Shown: positions 36,688-47,096 of the stretch, piece after piece
Layout of the letters: each line of letters starts with the position of its first letter
Position numbering within the stretch: position 1 is the stretch's first letter
Origin: Anthonomus grandis grandis
Lineage: Eukaryota; Arthropoda; Insecta; Coleoptera; Curculionidae
DNA: 64,000 nucleotides
Direction of reading: 5' to 3'
Assembly (NCBI RefSeq): GCF_022605725.1
Contig: NC_065557.1
Location: 24,741,256 to 24,805,255, forward strand
Position numbers and translations under genes: made by a program
Notes under the pieces: generated by a model
Told to the model about the DNA's origin: nothing
What the model saw: only the letters and a program-made list of their open reading frames with translations
The model's database searches: none

Positions 36688-36706
36688 ATGGAGTATTATT
36701 TTTTGT
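36688..36706 (+). promoter_or_regulatory. Leader mini-exon and 5' splice site for env mRNA
   Basis: An ATG at 36688-36690 opens a 17-nt stretch that runs into GTAAGT (GT at 36705-36706), a strong splice donor. A pyrimidine-tract acceptor lies at 41850-41859, just before env, and the phases agree. Such a splice would give env its own start codon and complete a hydrophobic signal peptide. Donor, acceptor and phase are visible; that splicing occurs is inferred from known errantivirus env expression. Confidence 0.6.
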
Positions 36707-36960
36707 AAGTAAAGAATCGTCTCGTTTATATTATTTGTTTTTTGATTGATTTTAAACATTTTTATTATTATTATTATTTTTTTTTGTTTGTGTTTTGATA
36801 ATTCGAAACTGTTCGATTTTTCAAAAATATTTGTCCTTGAACCTATTCCCTGAAATAAAATAAAATTTATTAGATACTTAATTTTAAACAATTTTTCCTT
36901 AACGTACTCAAGTAATTGAATTGTTATATTTTCTTTTGCATTTTAAGTAAATTCAACAAA

Positions 36961-38220
36961 ATGGCCGAACAAGGTTAAGAACGTTTTCAAGATGCGAACA
37001 TCAGTGTTGAGGTAGAGCCTTATAAGCTCTCTGAAATATTTTCAATTGTACCCGAGTTTGAGGGTGATCAAATTTTTTTAAGCAATTTTATTAATGCGTG
37101 CGATTGCGCATACGATATGGCAAACGCACAACAAAAAGTATTTTTAGTCATTCATATTAAAAATAAACTTAGAGGTAGGGCAGCGCAATTAATTAGTTCG
37201 CGTAACCCCATGTCATATATTGAAAATAAACAACTCTTGAATTTACATTTTGGTGACTCAAGAGACTTGTCTTCACTTATACAAGACCTGCAACGCCTTA
37301 AGTAACTACCGGGCGAATCGCCACTTACATTCTTTAACCGTTTACAAGTTTTAAACGCAAAAGTGCATTCGTGCATCCAAAAATCACCTTTATTAACAAC
37401 TAAAGAACAAAAATTAGCACAAACCACATTAATTGAGACTATGGCTCTAAATACCTTGTTAACGGATCTGGAACACCGTCTAGGACAACTCATTCGAGCT
37501 AGCAACCCTTCTACACTTTTAGAAGCCCAATCCAGAATCCGTAGGGAGCTTCAGCTTTCATATTTTGAGAATCAGAAAATTTCGAAACCCCCTATGCAGA
37601 GGCCAACAACTCAACCAATGATGCCAAGGCAAACCCAATTGCCTAAATGTGGAATTTGTGGTCGTATTGGTCATATTACCAATCAATGTCGTTTTAACTC
37701 GCCTTCTTATGGTGACCCACAGGCATTTCAACGTCATAATCCTAACCCACCAAATTTCCGTCATCAACCACAACAAGGTGTAAATGGAAATAGTTTTTTG
37801 CAACAACAATGGAGAACCAACAATGGAAACCAGAACAGGAATTTTGGAAATGCTAATCCAAATCTGGTCCAAAATCGTCCTTCCTTTAGTCAAAACAAAC
37901 CCCAGTATTCCCAGCCGCAGCAGAGGACACACCATGTGCACTATGAACAACCCCAGGAGGAATACGACCCGAATTACTCTTTGCAACACGAGTCATATCA
38001 TCAATCCTATGCTGAAAATTCTGGCGATTACTATAATTATTCTCTTGATGTTCCTATTCATACTAATGACTATCAGGATTTTCTCACGCTTCCAACTACC
38101 AGCCAACCCCCAGAAAGCAACACCCAGGACCCAGTAGCCGAACTTCAGTCGCAGATACAGACCCTAAATCAGGACAACATGGACCCAAACCTAAACTTTC
38201 CGGAACAACACTTCATTTAA
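36961..38220 (+). pseudogene. gag: Gag of element C
   Basis: One frame runs from ATG 36961 to TAA 38218-38220, about 419 codons, with two internal stops (codon 6 and TAA at 37303-37305). The N-terminal two thirds is capsid-like (FEGDQIFLSNFINACDCAYD, then RAAQLISS). A CCHC zinc knuckle follows at about 37645-37690 (C-G-I-C-G-R-I-G-H, then four residues and C). The last third is rich in Asn, Gln and Pro. Gag would package element RNA. It overlaps the protease frame in the -1 register, so Pol would need a ribosomal frameshift near the gag end. Confidence 0.88.
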
Positions 38221-41200
38221 AATCCTTACTTACTGTAAATTCTGAAAACCTTTACTATATTAACGATGCATCAAATAGATTTAAATTACTCATTGACACT
38301 GGTGCAGGCATTTCCATTTTTAAAGAAAAAACGGCTCAAAATTTACCCAAAAGATTCCCTGAAAACCTTACTATCCAAGGTATTACGGATCAAAAATGAA
38401 CAATTCAAGAATCTACCCTTGTTTCCTTTGGCCCTGGAGAGCGACATAAGGTGTATATTTACGACCTCGATATCGATTTTGATGGAATACTAGGATTAGA
38501 CTTTCTTGAACGTTATAAATGCGTAATAGATTTAAATGCAAAACAGCTAATAACAAACTCTAAAACTATTCCCCTGCATAAAGTTGAAAACATAAAATCA
38601 AGTGCAGAAAATTCTCAGCAAAAGACAGCACCTGTAAATTTAATTTCAATTGAACCCCGGACAGAAAAAATTTTGAAACTCAAGTGTAACTTGTCTAATA
38701 CTGATGCCTTACTATACTCTGATGTAAAAGATAAAGTTAGGTTACCAAATGCAATGGTCAGAGTCAACGAATGTGGTGAATTTTTAACCACCATAGTTAA
38801 TGCTAATGCCATACCAAAAACAGTTGATTTTTCAGAACTCAAAATAGAACCATTTAATGTTGACACAGACCAATGTAAAGAAAATATTTTAAACTTTAAC
38901 TCAAAACCCAATAAAAAAAGCCTTGATCGTAAAGTCAAAATACGAGACCAACTTCGACTTGAACATTTAAATGACGAAGAAAAGGAACTTGTTACTGATG
39001 TATGTCTAAACTTTTCTGACATATTTTACCTTGAAGGTGACCAACTAACGTTTACCAGCGAAATCAAACATAGTATCGATACCAATAATGCTCGACCTGT
39101 CTTCACAAAATCTTATCGCTACCCCCAGGTACATAAGGAAGAAGTTAAAAAGCAAATTGGTAAAATGCTCGATCAAAATATCATTCGCACCTCGACGTCT
39201 CCTTGGTCTTCCCCCGTATGGGTCGTACCCAAAAAACTTGACGCCTCTGGAGAACAAAAATGGAGAGTGGTGATTGATTACCGCAAACTCAATGAGCTCA
39301 GCGATGGAGACAAGTATCCTCTTCCGAATATTTCCGATCTTCTCGACCAGTTAGGGAAATGTCAGTACTTCACTACGCTCGATCTCGCTTCAGGGTCTCA
39401 TCAGATCGAGATTAATCCAGACGACATTCCCAAGACAGCTTTTTCTGTAGAAAATGGTCATTTTGAATTCGTCCGAATGCCATTTGGCCTGAAGAATGCT
39501 CCATCTATCTTCCAGCGAGTTATGGACAACATTCTTCTTGGTATCCAGAACGAACGCTGCTTGGTTTACATGGATGACATAATAATTTATTCGCCTACTA
39601 TTCATGAGCACATCGCTAGACTTACTGAGGTTTTCAAACGTCTTCATAAGGCAAATTCAAAAATTCAGCCTGACAAGTGCGAATTTCTTAGGAAGGAAGT
39701 CGTTTATTTGGGACATCTCATCACCCAGGACGGCGTTAAGCCTAATCCTGTTAAAATTGAGTGTATCCAGAAGTTTCCCATTCCTACCACCACCAAGGAT
39801 GTCAAATCTTTCTTAGGTCTTGCGGGATATTACAGACGCTTTATCCCTAATTTCGCCAAAATTTGAAAACCTCTGACGACTCTTTTACAGAAAGACACTT
39901 CTTTTAATTTTGATTCTGAGTGTATAAATTCATTTAACGATCTTAGAAAGTCTCTTGTATCCGATCCAATTCCTATATATCCAAATTTTGAGGAAGCTTA
40001 GCCATCTCTGGGCTGTGAAACATTTCCGCCCGTATCTCTACGGTCGTAAGTTTCTTCTAATTACTGATCATCGTCCTTTGACTTGGCTTTTCTCAATCAA
40101 GGATCCCGGCAGTAGATTAGCTCGTTGGCGCCTAAAACTAGAGGAGTTCGACTATAAAATCGAATATAAGCCTGGGAAAATAAACAAAAATGCGGATGCT
40201 CTTTCAAGGGTAAAAATTAATCATGTTAAGGATTGTATAGATCTTCAATCAAAAATTACTATCCTTGCCGCCAATGAAGACCACAAAAAAGACCTCTACT
40301 AGTAAAGAAACACCTCCTTCCAATGAAAATAAACCCGATGATGACGATAAAGAAATGACCCAAGATTGCAATAGATTCGTAAATTTATACAATACTCAGT
40401 CGATTATTGATTATTTAAAAATCGAAATTTCTAATTCACAACTTTTAGACAAATCACACAAAAACATCCTAAGTTTCTTTTGTCAAACCAAACTCGAAGA
40501 TCTTCATTATAAAATAATGGACGATTTACTCAAAGAGAATATCGAATTTTAAACTCATAAAGTTAATATCCTGTCAAGCACAAGTGTAAAAAATCGAAAA
40601 TATTTTATTTTTCTTTTGCCAGCTAATAAAGATTTAATTGCTCAACACCTTTTCTATGCTCTTTACACGTGCAGTAATGACTTTGACCTTACTCAAACTT
40701 ATTGTGTTGAAAATAATCTTAACCTACCGGTTCTCGAATTATTTTCGTATATCTTTGCCGACAAAGATATTAAATTAAGAATATGTCAAGGCATCGTTTT
40801 AACACCAGATCAAGACCAAATCCCTATCATCTTAGATCAATACCACACAGGGAAAAATAACCTACACCGTGGCATAAACGAAACAGTCAGGCGTATAAAA
40901 GAAAAATATACCTGGCCTGGTTTAACTCGCGATGTAGAAGTTTTTATAAAAAAATGTCATATTTGTCAAAAGGTAAAAATTTATAAAAAAAATCTTAGTA
41001 CTCCCCTTGTAATCACTGAAACCCCCAAAACACCGTTTGAAAGAATAAACATAGATCTTTTTGAATATCCGATTAGAAATTATACATTAACTATTAGGGA
41101 CGAATTAACTAAATTCACGCAAGCCTACCCCCTACTAGATAAAAAGGCATCCTCTGTAGTTAATACACTATTATTATTTTTTCAACACTACGGTACCCCT

Positions 41201-41839
41201 TTGCGGATCCATTCTGACCAAGGGCGAGAATTTGACAACAGCCTTTTAAAAGATCTTTGTAAACTTTATGATATCAAACTAACGTTTTCCAGTGTAAGCC
41301 ACCCCCAGTCAAATGGCTCGCTTGAGAGATTTCACGCGACGCTGACTGAAATGATTAGAGCCCATAGCGCTGAACACCCTGATGAAAATCCTTTTAATGT
41401 TCTGCCGTATGCGGTAATCTGCTACAACAACACTAAAAATAAAACTCATGGGTTTACACCCTACGAGCTTATTTTTGGTCACACGTCCAGTAGACCACCG
41501 GAAACCTTATACAATCAAGAGCAGTTAATAACGAAATATGTCCGAGATTTAAATAATCGTATGGAATATTATTACAAACTCGCTCGCTCTCGAACTAACG
41601 ACGAGAAAGAAAAGGCCAAAATTCGATTTGACCGCATTGTAAATAGAAATAAATCAGAATATCAAGTAGGACAAAAAGTTTATATCAAAGAGTCGCAAAT
41701 CACCACCAAAGCGCAAAACCTCTTTAATGGCCCCTTCGAAGTGTTAGAAGTTTATCAAAATTCTGCAAAATTGAAAAATTTAATCACTAATCAGACTTCT
41801 AAAGTCAATTTTGATCGTTTGAAGCCATACTATGACTAG
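38215..41839 (+). pseudogene. pol: Pol of element C: protease, RT, RNase H, integrase
   Basis: Protease has LIDTGAG at 38290-38308 and a TGA at 38397-38399. RT is open from 38451 to 39866 with WRVVIDYRKLNE, FGLKNAPSIFQRVMDN and intact YMDD near 39568; a TGA at 39865-39867 follows. RNase H then suffers a deletion of roughly 55 codons near 39990-40005, judged against element B. It removes the TTDAS aspartate and the catalytic glutamate and shifts the frame; TDHRPLTW survives. Integrase (40616-41839, with a stop at 40551-40553 before it) keeps the H-H-C-C finger, the catalytic Asp in NIDLF and HSDQGREF, and Glu in LERFHA. It ends with a basic tail. Confidence 0.93.
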
Positions 41840-41849
41840 AACAGTCCTA

Positions 41850-43698
41850 TTTTTTTCAGATTTCTCTTGCTGATCCCAGCAGCGGTCACTCAATTCCTGC
41901 TTACGCCTGTAAATAACACGGTTGGCATATTTTTCCACGAAGAAGGAAAAGTAAGAGTGTCGAATAATAAATGGACCTTGCTTGTGTACAAAGATTTAGA
42001 GCCCATAAGGCAAGCCATTAATCATAATGATAAGTTACTTTCTATCCTCTCTGACCTAACGGCTGACTCTTCTCCCCGTATTACCGCTTTTAAAAGTATT
42101 GTTCAAACTCATTTTAGTCTTCTTTTAAGAATCGCTGACTCTGTTAATCTTAAATTGTCAGAAGTTACGGCTGGTACTAAAGACTATACCTATCGAATCA
42201 AACGAGGATTAATAAACGGAATAGGTAGTATCTTTAAATCAATAACCGGCAACTTAGATTCGTCTGACGGCGAATATTTTAATAAATGCATAGACAAACT
42301 ATCGCACGATGAACGAGAACTTGAAACCCTGTTAAAAAACCAAATATCGGTAATGACGTCAGTTATTAAAAGTTTTAATTCAACCATACAAAAGATTCAA
42401 ATAGATGAATCACGATATTGAAGAAATAAAAACATCAATGATAGACATGTCAGATACATTGAAGTTTTATGAAAGCCTAGTAAAAACTTTAGAGCTTTGC
42501 GAGTTTTTAATGGAAAGTTATGTTTAATTGGAAAGTTATTTAAATGATCTCCGTAACGTTTGCTCGCCTAAAGATTTTACATAGCTCAATCATAAACCCA
42601 AGGGATTTGATCAATTCTCTACAAGAAGTCTCGCGATCTCTTTCGAAGAATAATTTACCGTTCCCCACCTACCTTCAGTACGCTGCTTAGTATCTTGATG
42701 TAATAGAATTGCAAGCCTTTCAAACTGAAAACAAAATAGTATTTGTGCTTAACATTCCATTACTTGAACCTGAAACCTATACCCTATACCGAAACTTTCC
42801 TATCCCCATTTTGGATAATCGAACAGGTCTCTCTCATGTAATTCCAACAATAAATAAATACATTGCGCGTGATGACGATTCTCTACTGTACATTTTACCT
42901 CCAAGCCTGGATAACTGCAAACTGGTTCAAATCAATAGCTACATTTGTTCCAACCTCCTACAATATCTTATAGATAGCGATGCAATATGTGAGGCACAGC
43001 TACTGAGGCAGAGTACCCAGTTACCGATCACTTGTCAAACTTCCATTCTCCAGACGTCAGACTATCATGTGCAAGAGTTAGACTAAAACTACTGGCTAAT
43101 AACCGTCTCAGGACCCCTACCAGTCACCATCCAGTGTGGAAAAACAGAAGTTGCGACGAAAATCATTCGAGGGAACACCCTTCTCAGACTCCAACCAGAA
43201 TGCAACTCCTTTATTGGCAGTACCAGGGTTCACTCTAAGTACCCAATAGAAGTCTACAAAAATGTTACCTATAAAAGTCATCCTGTCTTGATACCGTACG
43301 ACTGTTGCAAAAGCTTCCCAACCAAGTTCCATGTTCCCGAACTGAAGCCCCTTAAGCTTAGCAACCTCAACGCTGACGACCTGAATGTGGCTCAACATAA
43401 GCTAAATCAGTACTCCGAGCAACTGGAGAAGCTAATCGAAGAGCCCTTTATAACCAAGCATGTCCACTGGTTTACTATCCTGACAATAATTTTGGTAGTA
43501 ACCCTCATCGTTTTGTACATATTCTGCAAGTGTCGACGTCGCAAGCCCCTTAGACTAAGCCTTCCTGCAGCCGATGACTCACCACCACGACCAACACCTG
43601 GAACCTATCTACTAAAAAGACTGGTCCCCAAGAGACGAACCAGCATCCATCCAGAAGACCCGATCCAGGAAGAAACCATCCAGTTAAGCTCAATTTAA
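41850..43698 (+). pseudogene. env: Envelope protein of element C, broken
   Basis: A pyrimidine-rich tract and CAG end at 41859, then the env frame opens with a hydrophobic run. A furin-type R-X-K-R site and adjoining Gly/Ile-rich fusion segment lie near 42195-42240, in the arrangement of baculovirus F-like proteins. A frameshift follows at about 42415 and more stops up to 42690. From 42709 to 43698 a single frame continues, interrupted only by TAG at 43084-43086. A transmembrane helix (about 43470-43530) is followed by C-K-C-R-R-R-K and a proline-rich cytoplasmic tail. Env would allow membrane fusion and cell-to-cell spread if intact; this copy cannot. Confidence 0.88.
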
Positions 43699-43723
43699 AA
43701 GTTGTTGCATAGCATCAACTTTT
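43697..43723 (+). other. Stem-loop overlapping the env stop of element C
   Basis: AAAAGTTG (43697-43704) pairs with CAACTTTT (43716-43723); inner bases TGC/GCA can extend it after one mismatch. It begins inside the TAA stop codon, exactly as the different stem of element B does. Confidence 0.75.
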
Positions 43724-43728
43724 TTATT

Positions 43729-43739
43729 TGATGGGGAGC
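43729..43739 (+). promoter_or_regulatory. Polypurine tract of element C
   Basis: GATGGGGAGC lies directly upstream of the 3' LTR start TGTTATATTGG. Confidence 0.85.
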
Positions 43740-44006
43740 TGTTATATTGGATCTTCCCATGCACGTGGGCGACCTTTCTCATGGGAACCGCTAAGTCAGC
43801 ATCCTTGAATCGGATCACACCATATTATGGAATCTACAGTTCTCACGTAGTCAGCTGTTAGATTTAGTATAAATAGGTTTAAGTTTTATTGTAAAACATA
43901 GATTAATTACAGAATAATTATAGGCAGAAACTATGCCCGTTTGAATTTTAATATTTAATAAATAGATTTTTTTTAAAAAGTGGTTCTTTAGTTGTGCGAG
44001 ATAACA
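43740..44006 (+). repeat. 3' LTR of element C
   Basis: 267 bp, four differences from the 5' LTR, followed by the TATA duplication at 44007-44010. Confidence 0.95.
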
Positions 44007-45980
44007 TATATACATACATAGGTGCCGATCTATATATTATAATAAATAAGTGGTTTATCATTTTTAAAGTAAATTAAAAATTATAATTTACTGCTAAATA
44101 AATAAATGGATTAATTGCCACACACATAGGTACATACCTACTTACATGTATTATGGAAGTAACAATGAGTATAAACAAGTTTTGCTGAAATAAAACTCTT
44201 ATTTGGATAAATAAATATAGCTAAATATAATGGTTATGTTGTGGTTGTTTAATAAACGCTACACTAATAATATTCAAATTCGTTGTTATCATCCGCATCC
44301 ATCTCGATATTTTCAAGAACGTTACTACAAAAACGGCATTTGCACTCGATACAACATTTTAAACCCTCTTTGATGCAAGTACATTTTTTATTGTTACAGT
44401 TTTTATCAGAACAATAAATATTTAATGATTTTCGAACAAAATCTGGAATTGGCTTATCTTCCGAAAAAACTGGAGTCCATACATCTTCAGTTAAATTCCA
44501 TCCTGACGCGTTTTTATTTATACTTGGCATTGGGATATCACTGCTATACCATATTCAAAGTTGATACATACACCTACAGGAAATTTATGCATATTAAATT
44601 ATAATATAAATTATTATTCCTTAAAAATTTGTTTACCTTAAAAAATGCTGATAAAAAGCGCCTTCAGTTGGAGGAAGTTCCGATGATGGTTTATTTGTTA
44701 ATGTCGCTAGCTTAAACCTTAAATCGATTAATTTCTGGACATCTTTATCTTTATTTCTATATAATAGAAGGACTAGCTTTGTTACAATCTTTAATGCCTC
44801 TTCATTAGATAGCAATGGCAAATCAGACAATTTTTGAAGAATGATTATATATATTTTTTTAATTCCAATGCAAATTTTTTCCCTATTTTAAAAAATGCAT
44901 TTACAAAAAAAGGTATATACGAATTTATTAAAAATAAAACTTTATATTTATTTAACTATTTACCTTAGCAAATAATTCTGTATCTATAATCCATGACACA
45001 AACAGGAGTAAAATTTGCAGAACATCATTTTTAAAGCCATTTACATTGATATCATCAGGTGTTGGAAACCTAGTTTTCTGTTCACATGAAACCGTCATTG
45101 CAGTACGTAATATGGAGGCAGCTCTTAATAAAATTTGATAATCAGTCATTTCCTTGGAAAGTAAAAGATCATTTTCGTTATCATCACTAACACTTTCAGA
45201 TGAGGTAGACATTGACGAATTATTTTCGTACGACTTTATGGTAGTACTGACAACTGTTTTTTTTTTTTCTCGGATTTTATATTTCTATGACTTATATAGA
45301 GGCTATAACATAACTTATGATATTTCGCATAGAATGCAAATAAATCTTCATAGTCACTTAATTTACATATCATTTCAATGTCATTTCTACTTTCAGCAGC
45401 TTTAATAATTTTGTCATAGGTAGATTTTTCATTGCCTAAAAAGATTGAACTATTAGGTATAAAATAAATAACGCAACCTAATTTTTTTTACTACAAAAAA
45501 AAGAGGTATAAATATGTACCGTGAAAAAATCCTATAAATAACTAAAATAACTTATAGGTGCATAATATTACCTGTTTGAACGGCAACCAAGTTTTTCTTT
45601 TTTTTTAGTTCCACTACTGTTGCAAATAAGGCACATTTTCCTAACTTCAAAACCATCGGACCTAAAATGCTTAGCGGAATAATTCGAAGGACCGGTACCA
45701 CTTTCTAACCCCCTATTATTACTATTATCAATATTTTGAAAACTCCTGTAAGATTTACGACAGTCTATATGATATTTTACTGCTAGTGTGCCATTTAAGA
45801 TTTTTTTTTGCCAGAATTTCTTTTCCAATATTATCTTTTTTCTGCACTTGATATTAAAGACAGCAAACCTTGTATTCTTGTAAGAAAATCTCATCCATTT
45901 TTCACAAAGAGACCGACGTATACAACAGACGAAAAACAATGAAAAACACAAAGTCACGGTCTCACAACATTTACTTAAAG

Positions 45981-46015
45981 CTACACGTGTTTCGCTCTAT
46001 TCAGAGCATCATCAG
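45981..46015 (-). other. Hammerhead-like motif, copy 3 (left arm of PLE-c)
   Basis: Minus strand: CTGATGATGCTC, loop TGAATA, GAGC, GAAACACGTG. Core CTGATGA and GAAAC are present; one extra T separates the core from stem II. Confidence 0.55.
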
Positions 46016-46189
46016 ACCTAAAACAATAATAATTAGTATTGAAAGAAAAAAAAAGGAGGACATTAAAAAGACTAAAACCTTAAAAAGCCACTAACGTTGG
46101 CAAAACAGTAAATAAACATACATTTAAGGTTAGGATGACTATACAGTTATTTAGAACCAAAAAATAAAAAATTGTAAAATAATATCACA

Positions 46190-46257
46190 CCTATTGGGAA
46201 TCGAACCCGCGACAACAAGCTTACAAGCCAGAGACTATAACCTATGGGCTACCGGAA
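46190..46257 (-). other. tRNA-like sequence in the left arm of PLE-c
   Basis: Minus strand: an A-box-like TAGCCCATAGG, an anticodon-loop-like CTTGTAA and a consensus B box GGTTCGATTCC, spaced as in a tRNA. It resembles a threonine tRNA with anticodon TGT, but the acceptor stem does not close well and there is no reason to call a functional tRNA. It could act as an internal RNA polymerase III promoter. Confidence 0.55.
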
Positions 46258-46295
46258 CACTGAGGAGAAGTTCAAAACGTTTGTTGTTAAGCCAA

Positions 46296-46552
46296 GGCAT
46301 TTTAACACCATATTAAACTTATTTCAGTTGGAAGATATTATGTAAATATAAAATTGACTAAATAAGATTATTAAAAATAAGGTTGGGTTCAAAATTAAAT
46401 ACGTTGTTAACACAGACAAGAACAGGACTGTTCTTGGCTTTAGTAATTTCCATCCTCTCCAGAAGGTCAAGCTTTTTCCCTTTAGGGCATTCATGAAGTA
46501 TTTCAGCTCCGACCTCTGGAGAAAAGTGATGTGTGGAAGCTAACAGGTGATT
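46296..46552 (-). pseudogene. C-terminal coding piece of PLE-c
   Basis: The minus strand from 46552 reads ANHLLASTHHFSPE, then HECPKGKKLDLLERMEITK and VFNFEP. This is the His-x-phi-lysine-leucine-glutamate tail that follows the GIY-YIG endonuclease in Penelope-like proteins; the E in LLERMEI fits the conserved acidic position. No RT or endonuclease catalytic strand remains. Confidence 0.6.
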
Positions 46553-46582
46553 AGCAACAAACGTTTGAACTTCTCCTCAGTG

Positions 46583-46650
46583 TTCCGGTAGCCCATAGGT
46601 TATAGTCTCTGGCTTGTAAGCTTGTTGTCGCGGGTTCGATTCCCAATAGG
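46583..46650 (+). other. tRNA-like sequence in the right arm of PLE-c
   Basis: Plus-strand copy of the sequence at 46190-46257: TAGCCCATAGG, CTTGTAA and GGTTCGATTCC. Confidence 0.55.
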
Positions 46651-46797
46651 TGTGATATTATTTTACAATTTTTTATTTTTTATTTTTTGGTTCTAAATAA
46701 CTGTGTAGTCATCCTAACCTTAAATGTATGTTTATTTACTCTTTTGCCAACGTTAGTGGCTTTTTAAGGTTTTACTACTAATTATTATTGTTTTAGG

Positions 46798-46833
46798 CCT
46801 GATGATGCTCTGAATAGAGCGAAACACGTGTAG
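46798..46833 (+). other. Hammerhead-like motif, copy 4 (right arm of PLE-c)
   Basis: CCTGATGATGCTC, loop TGAATA, GAGC, GAAACACGTG. Identical core to copy 3. Confidence 0.55.
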
Positions 46834-47096
46834 CTTTAAGTAAATGTTGTGAGTCCGTGACTTTGTGTTTTTCATTGTTTTTCGTCTCTTGTATTCTTGG
46901 GTTTTGTATTACAGATTTGTCACTATTATACATAGTTTTCTTACATTTCTTACATCACTCCATTGTCTTGGGCAAAAGTAAATAATAACACAAACATGAA
47001 ACAACTCAGTGTAGTAGAAATTACTTCCGATTATTACTGCAGGCGCGTACGAATAATACAATAATACTGCAATACTATTTATAGCCCGCCGCCGCC

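Larger units (their letters stand above)
36245..44006 (+). mobile_element. Errantivirus-like LTR retrotransposon C, complete length
   Basis: Two 267-bp LTRs (36245-36511, 43740-44006), each starting TGTTAT and ending ATAACA, differ at four positions (about 98.5% identity). TATA flanks both sides. A tRNA-type primer site follows the 5' LTR, then gag, protease, RT, RNase H, integrase, env and a polypurine tract. It is the most complete of the three LTR elements, yet has stops in gag, a stop in the protease, a deletion in RNase H and breaks in env. It resembles the Drosophila 17.6/297 group in primer site, target TATA and presence of env. Confidence 0.95.
45920..46288 (-). repeat. Left inverted arm of PLE-c
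   Basis: Reverse complement of 46553-46896 with few changes; it has about 25 extra bases near 46030-46070. It follows the coding piece on the minus strand, so it is the 3' terminal repeat. Confidence 0.9.
45881..46889 (-). mobile_element. PLE-c: short Penelope-like element with inverted terminal arms
   Basis: Flanked by TTGTATTCTTG at 45870-45880 and 46890-46900, an 11-bp duplication, and sitting inside exon 1 of the Cys-rich gene. Two arms of about 350 bp (45920-46288 and 46553-46896) are inverted and about 95% alike. Between them a minus-strand piece reads like the last part of a Penelope-type protein. Inverted as well as direct terminal repeats are known for Penelope elements. Each arm holds a tRNA-like sequence and a hammerhead-like motif. 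Confidence 0.72.
46553..46896 (+). repeat. Right inverted arm of PLE-c
   Basis: Inverted partner of 45920-46288. Extends to the TTGTATTCTTG duplication. Confidence 0.9.
44264..46963 (-). pseudogene. Cys-rich multi-exon gene with C-terminal CXC-like module
   Basis: Exon 1 starts at ATG 46963 (a TGA follows at codon 3) with CKKCKKTMYNSDKSV, runs to 46890, is interrupted by PLE-c, and resumes at 45880-45572 with YHIDCRKSYRSF and a C-x-x-C; donor CAG/GTAATA. Exon 2 (45435-44964) has KIIKAAESRNDIEM, KYHKLCYSLY and AASILRTAM; a 12-A run near 45260 is one base off frame. Exon 3 (44882-44637) has SELPPTEGAFYQHFLR. Exon 4 (44573-44264) has one TGA near 44557, then IWYSSDIPMPS, VWTPVF and YCSDKNCNNKKCTCIKEGL, a tesmin/CXC-like zinc module. 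All junctions are GT-AG and phases agree. This matches, from memory, a large multi-copy insect protein family whose middle domain is absent here. Role unknown; transposase-like origin is plausible. Confidence 0.7.

Noticed and set aside
37558..37989. 143-codon minus-strand frame over gag of element C
   Set aside because: The opposite strand carries the Gag zinc knuckle; the long frame follows from the Asn/Gln-rich codon bias.
38615..39257. Minus-strand open frames across the protease and RT of element C
   Set aside because: They mirror a coding region with clear retroviral motifs on the plus strand and show no motif of their own.
46195..46257. Functional tRNA gene (and its twin at 46583-46650)
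   Set aside because: A and B boxes are present but the acceptor and D stems pair poorly, and both copies lie in the inverted arms of a retroelement.
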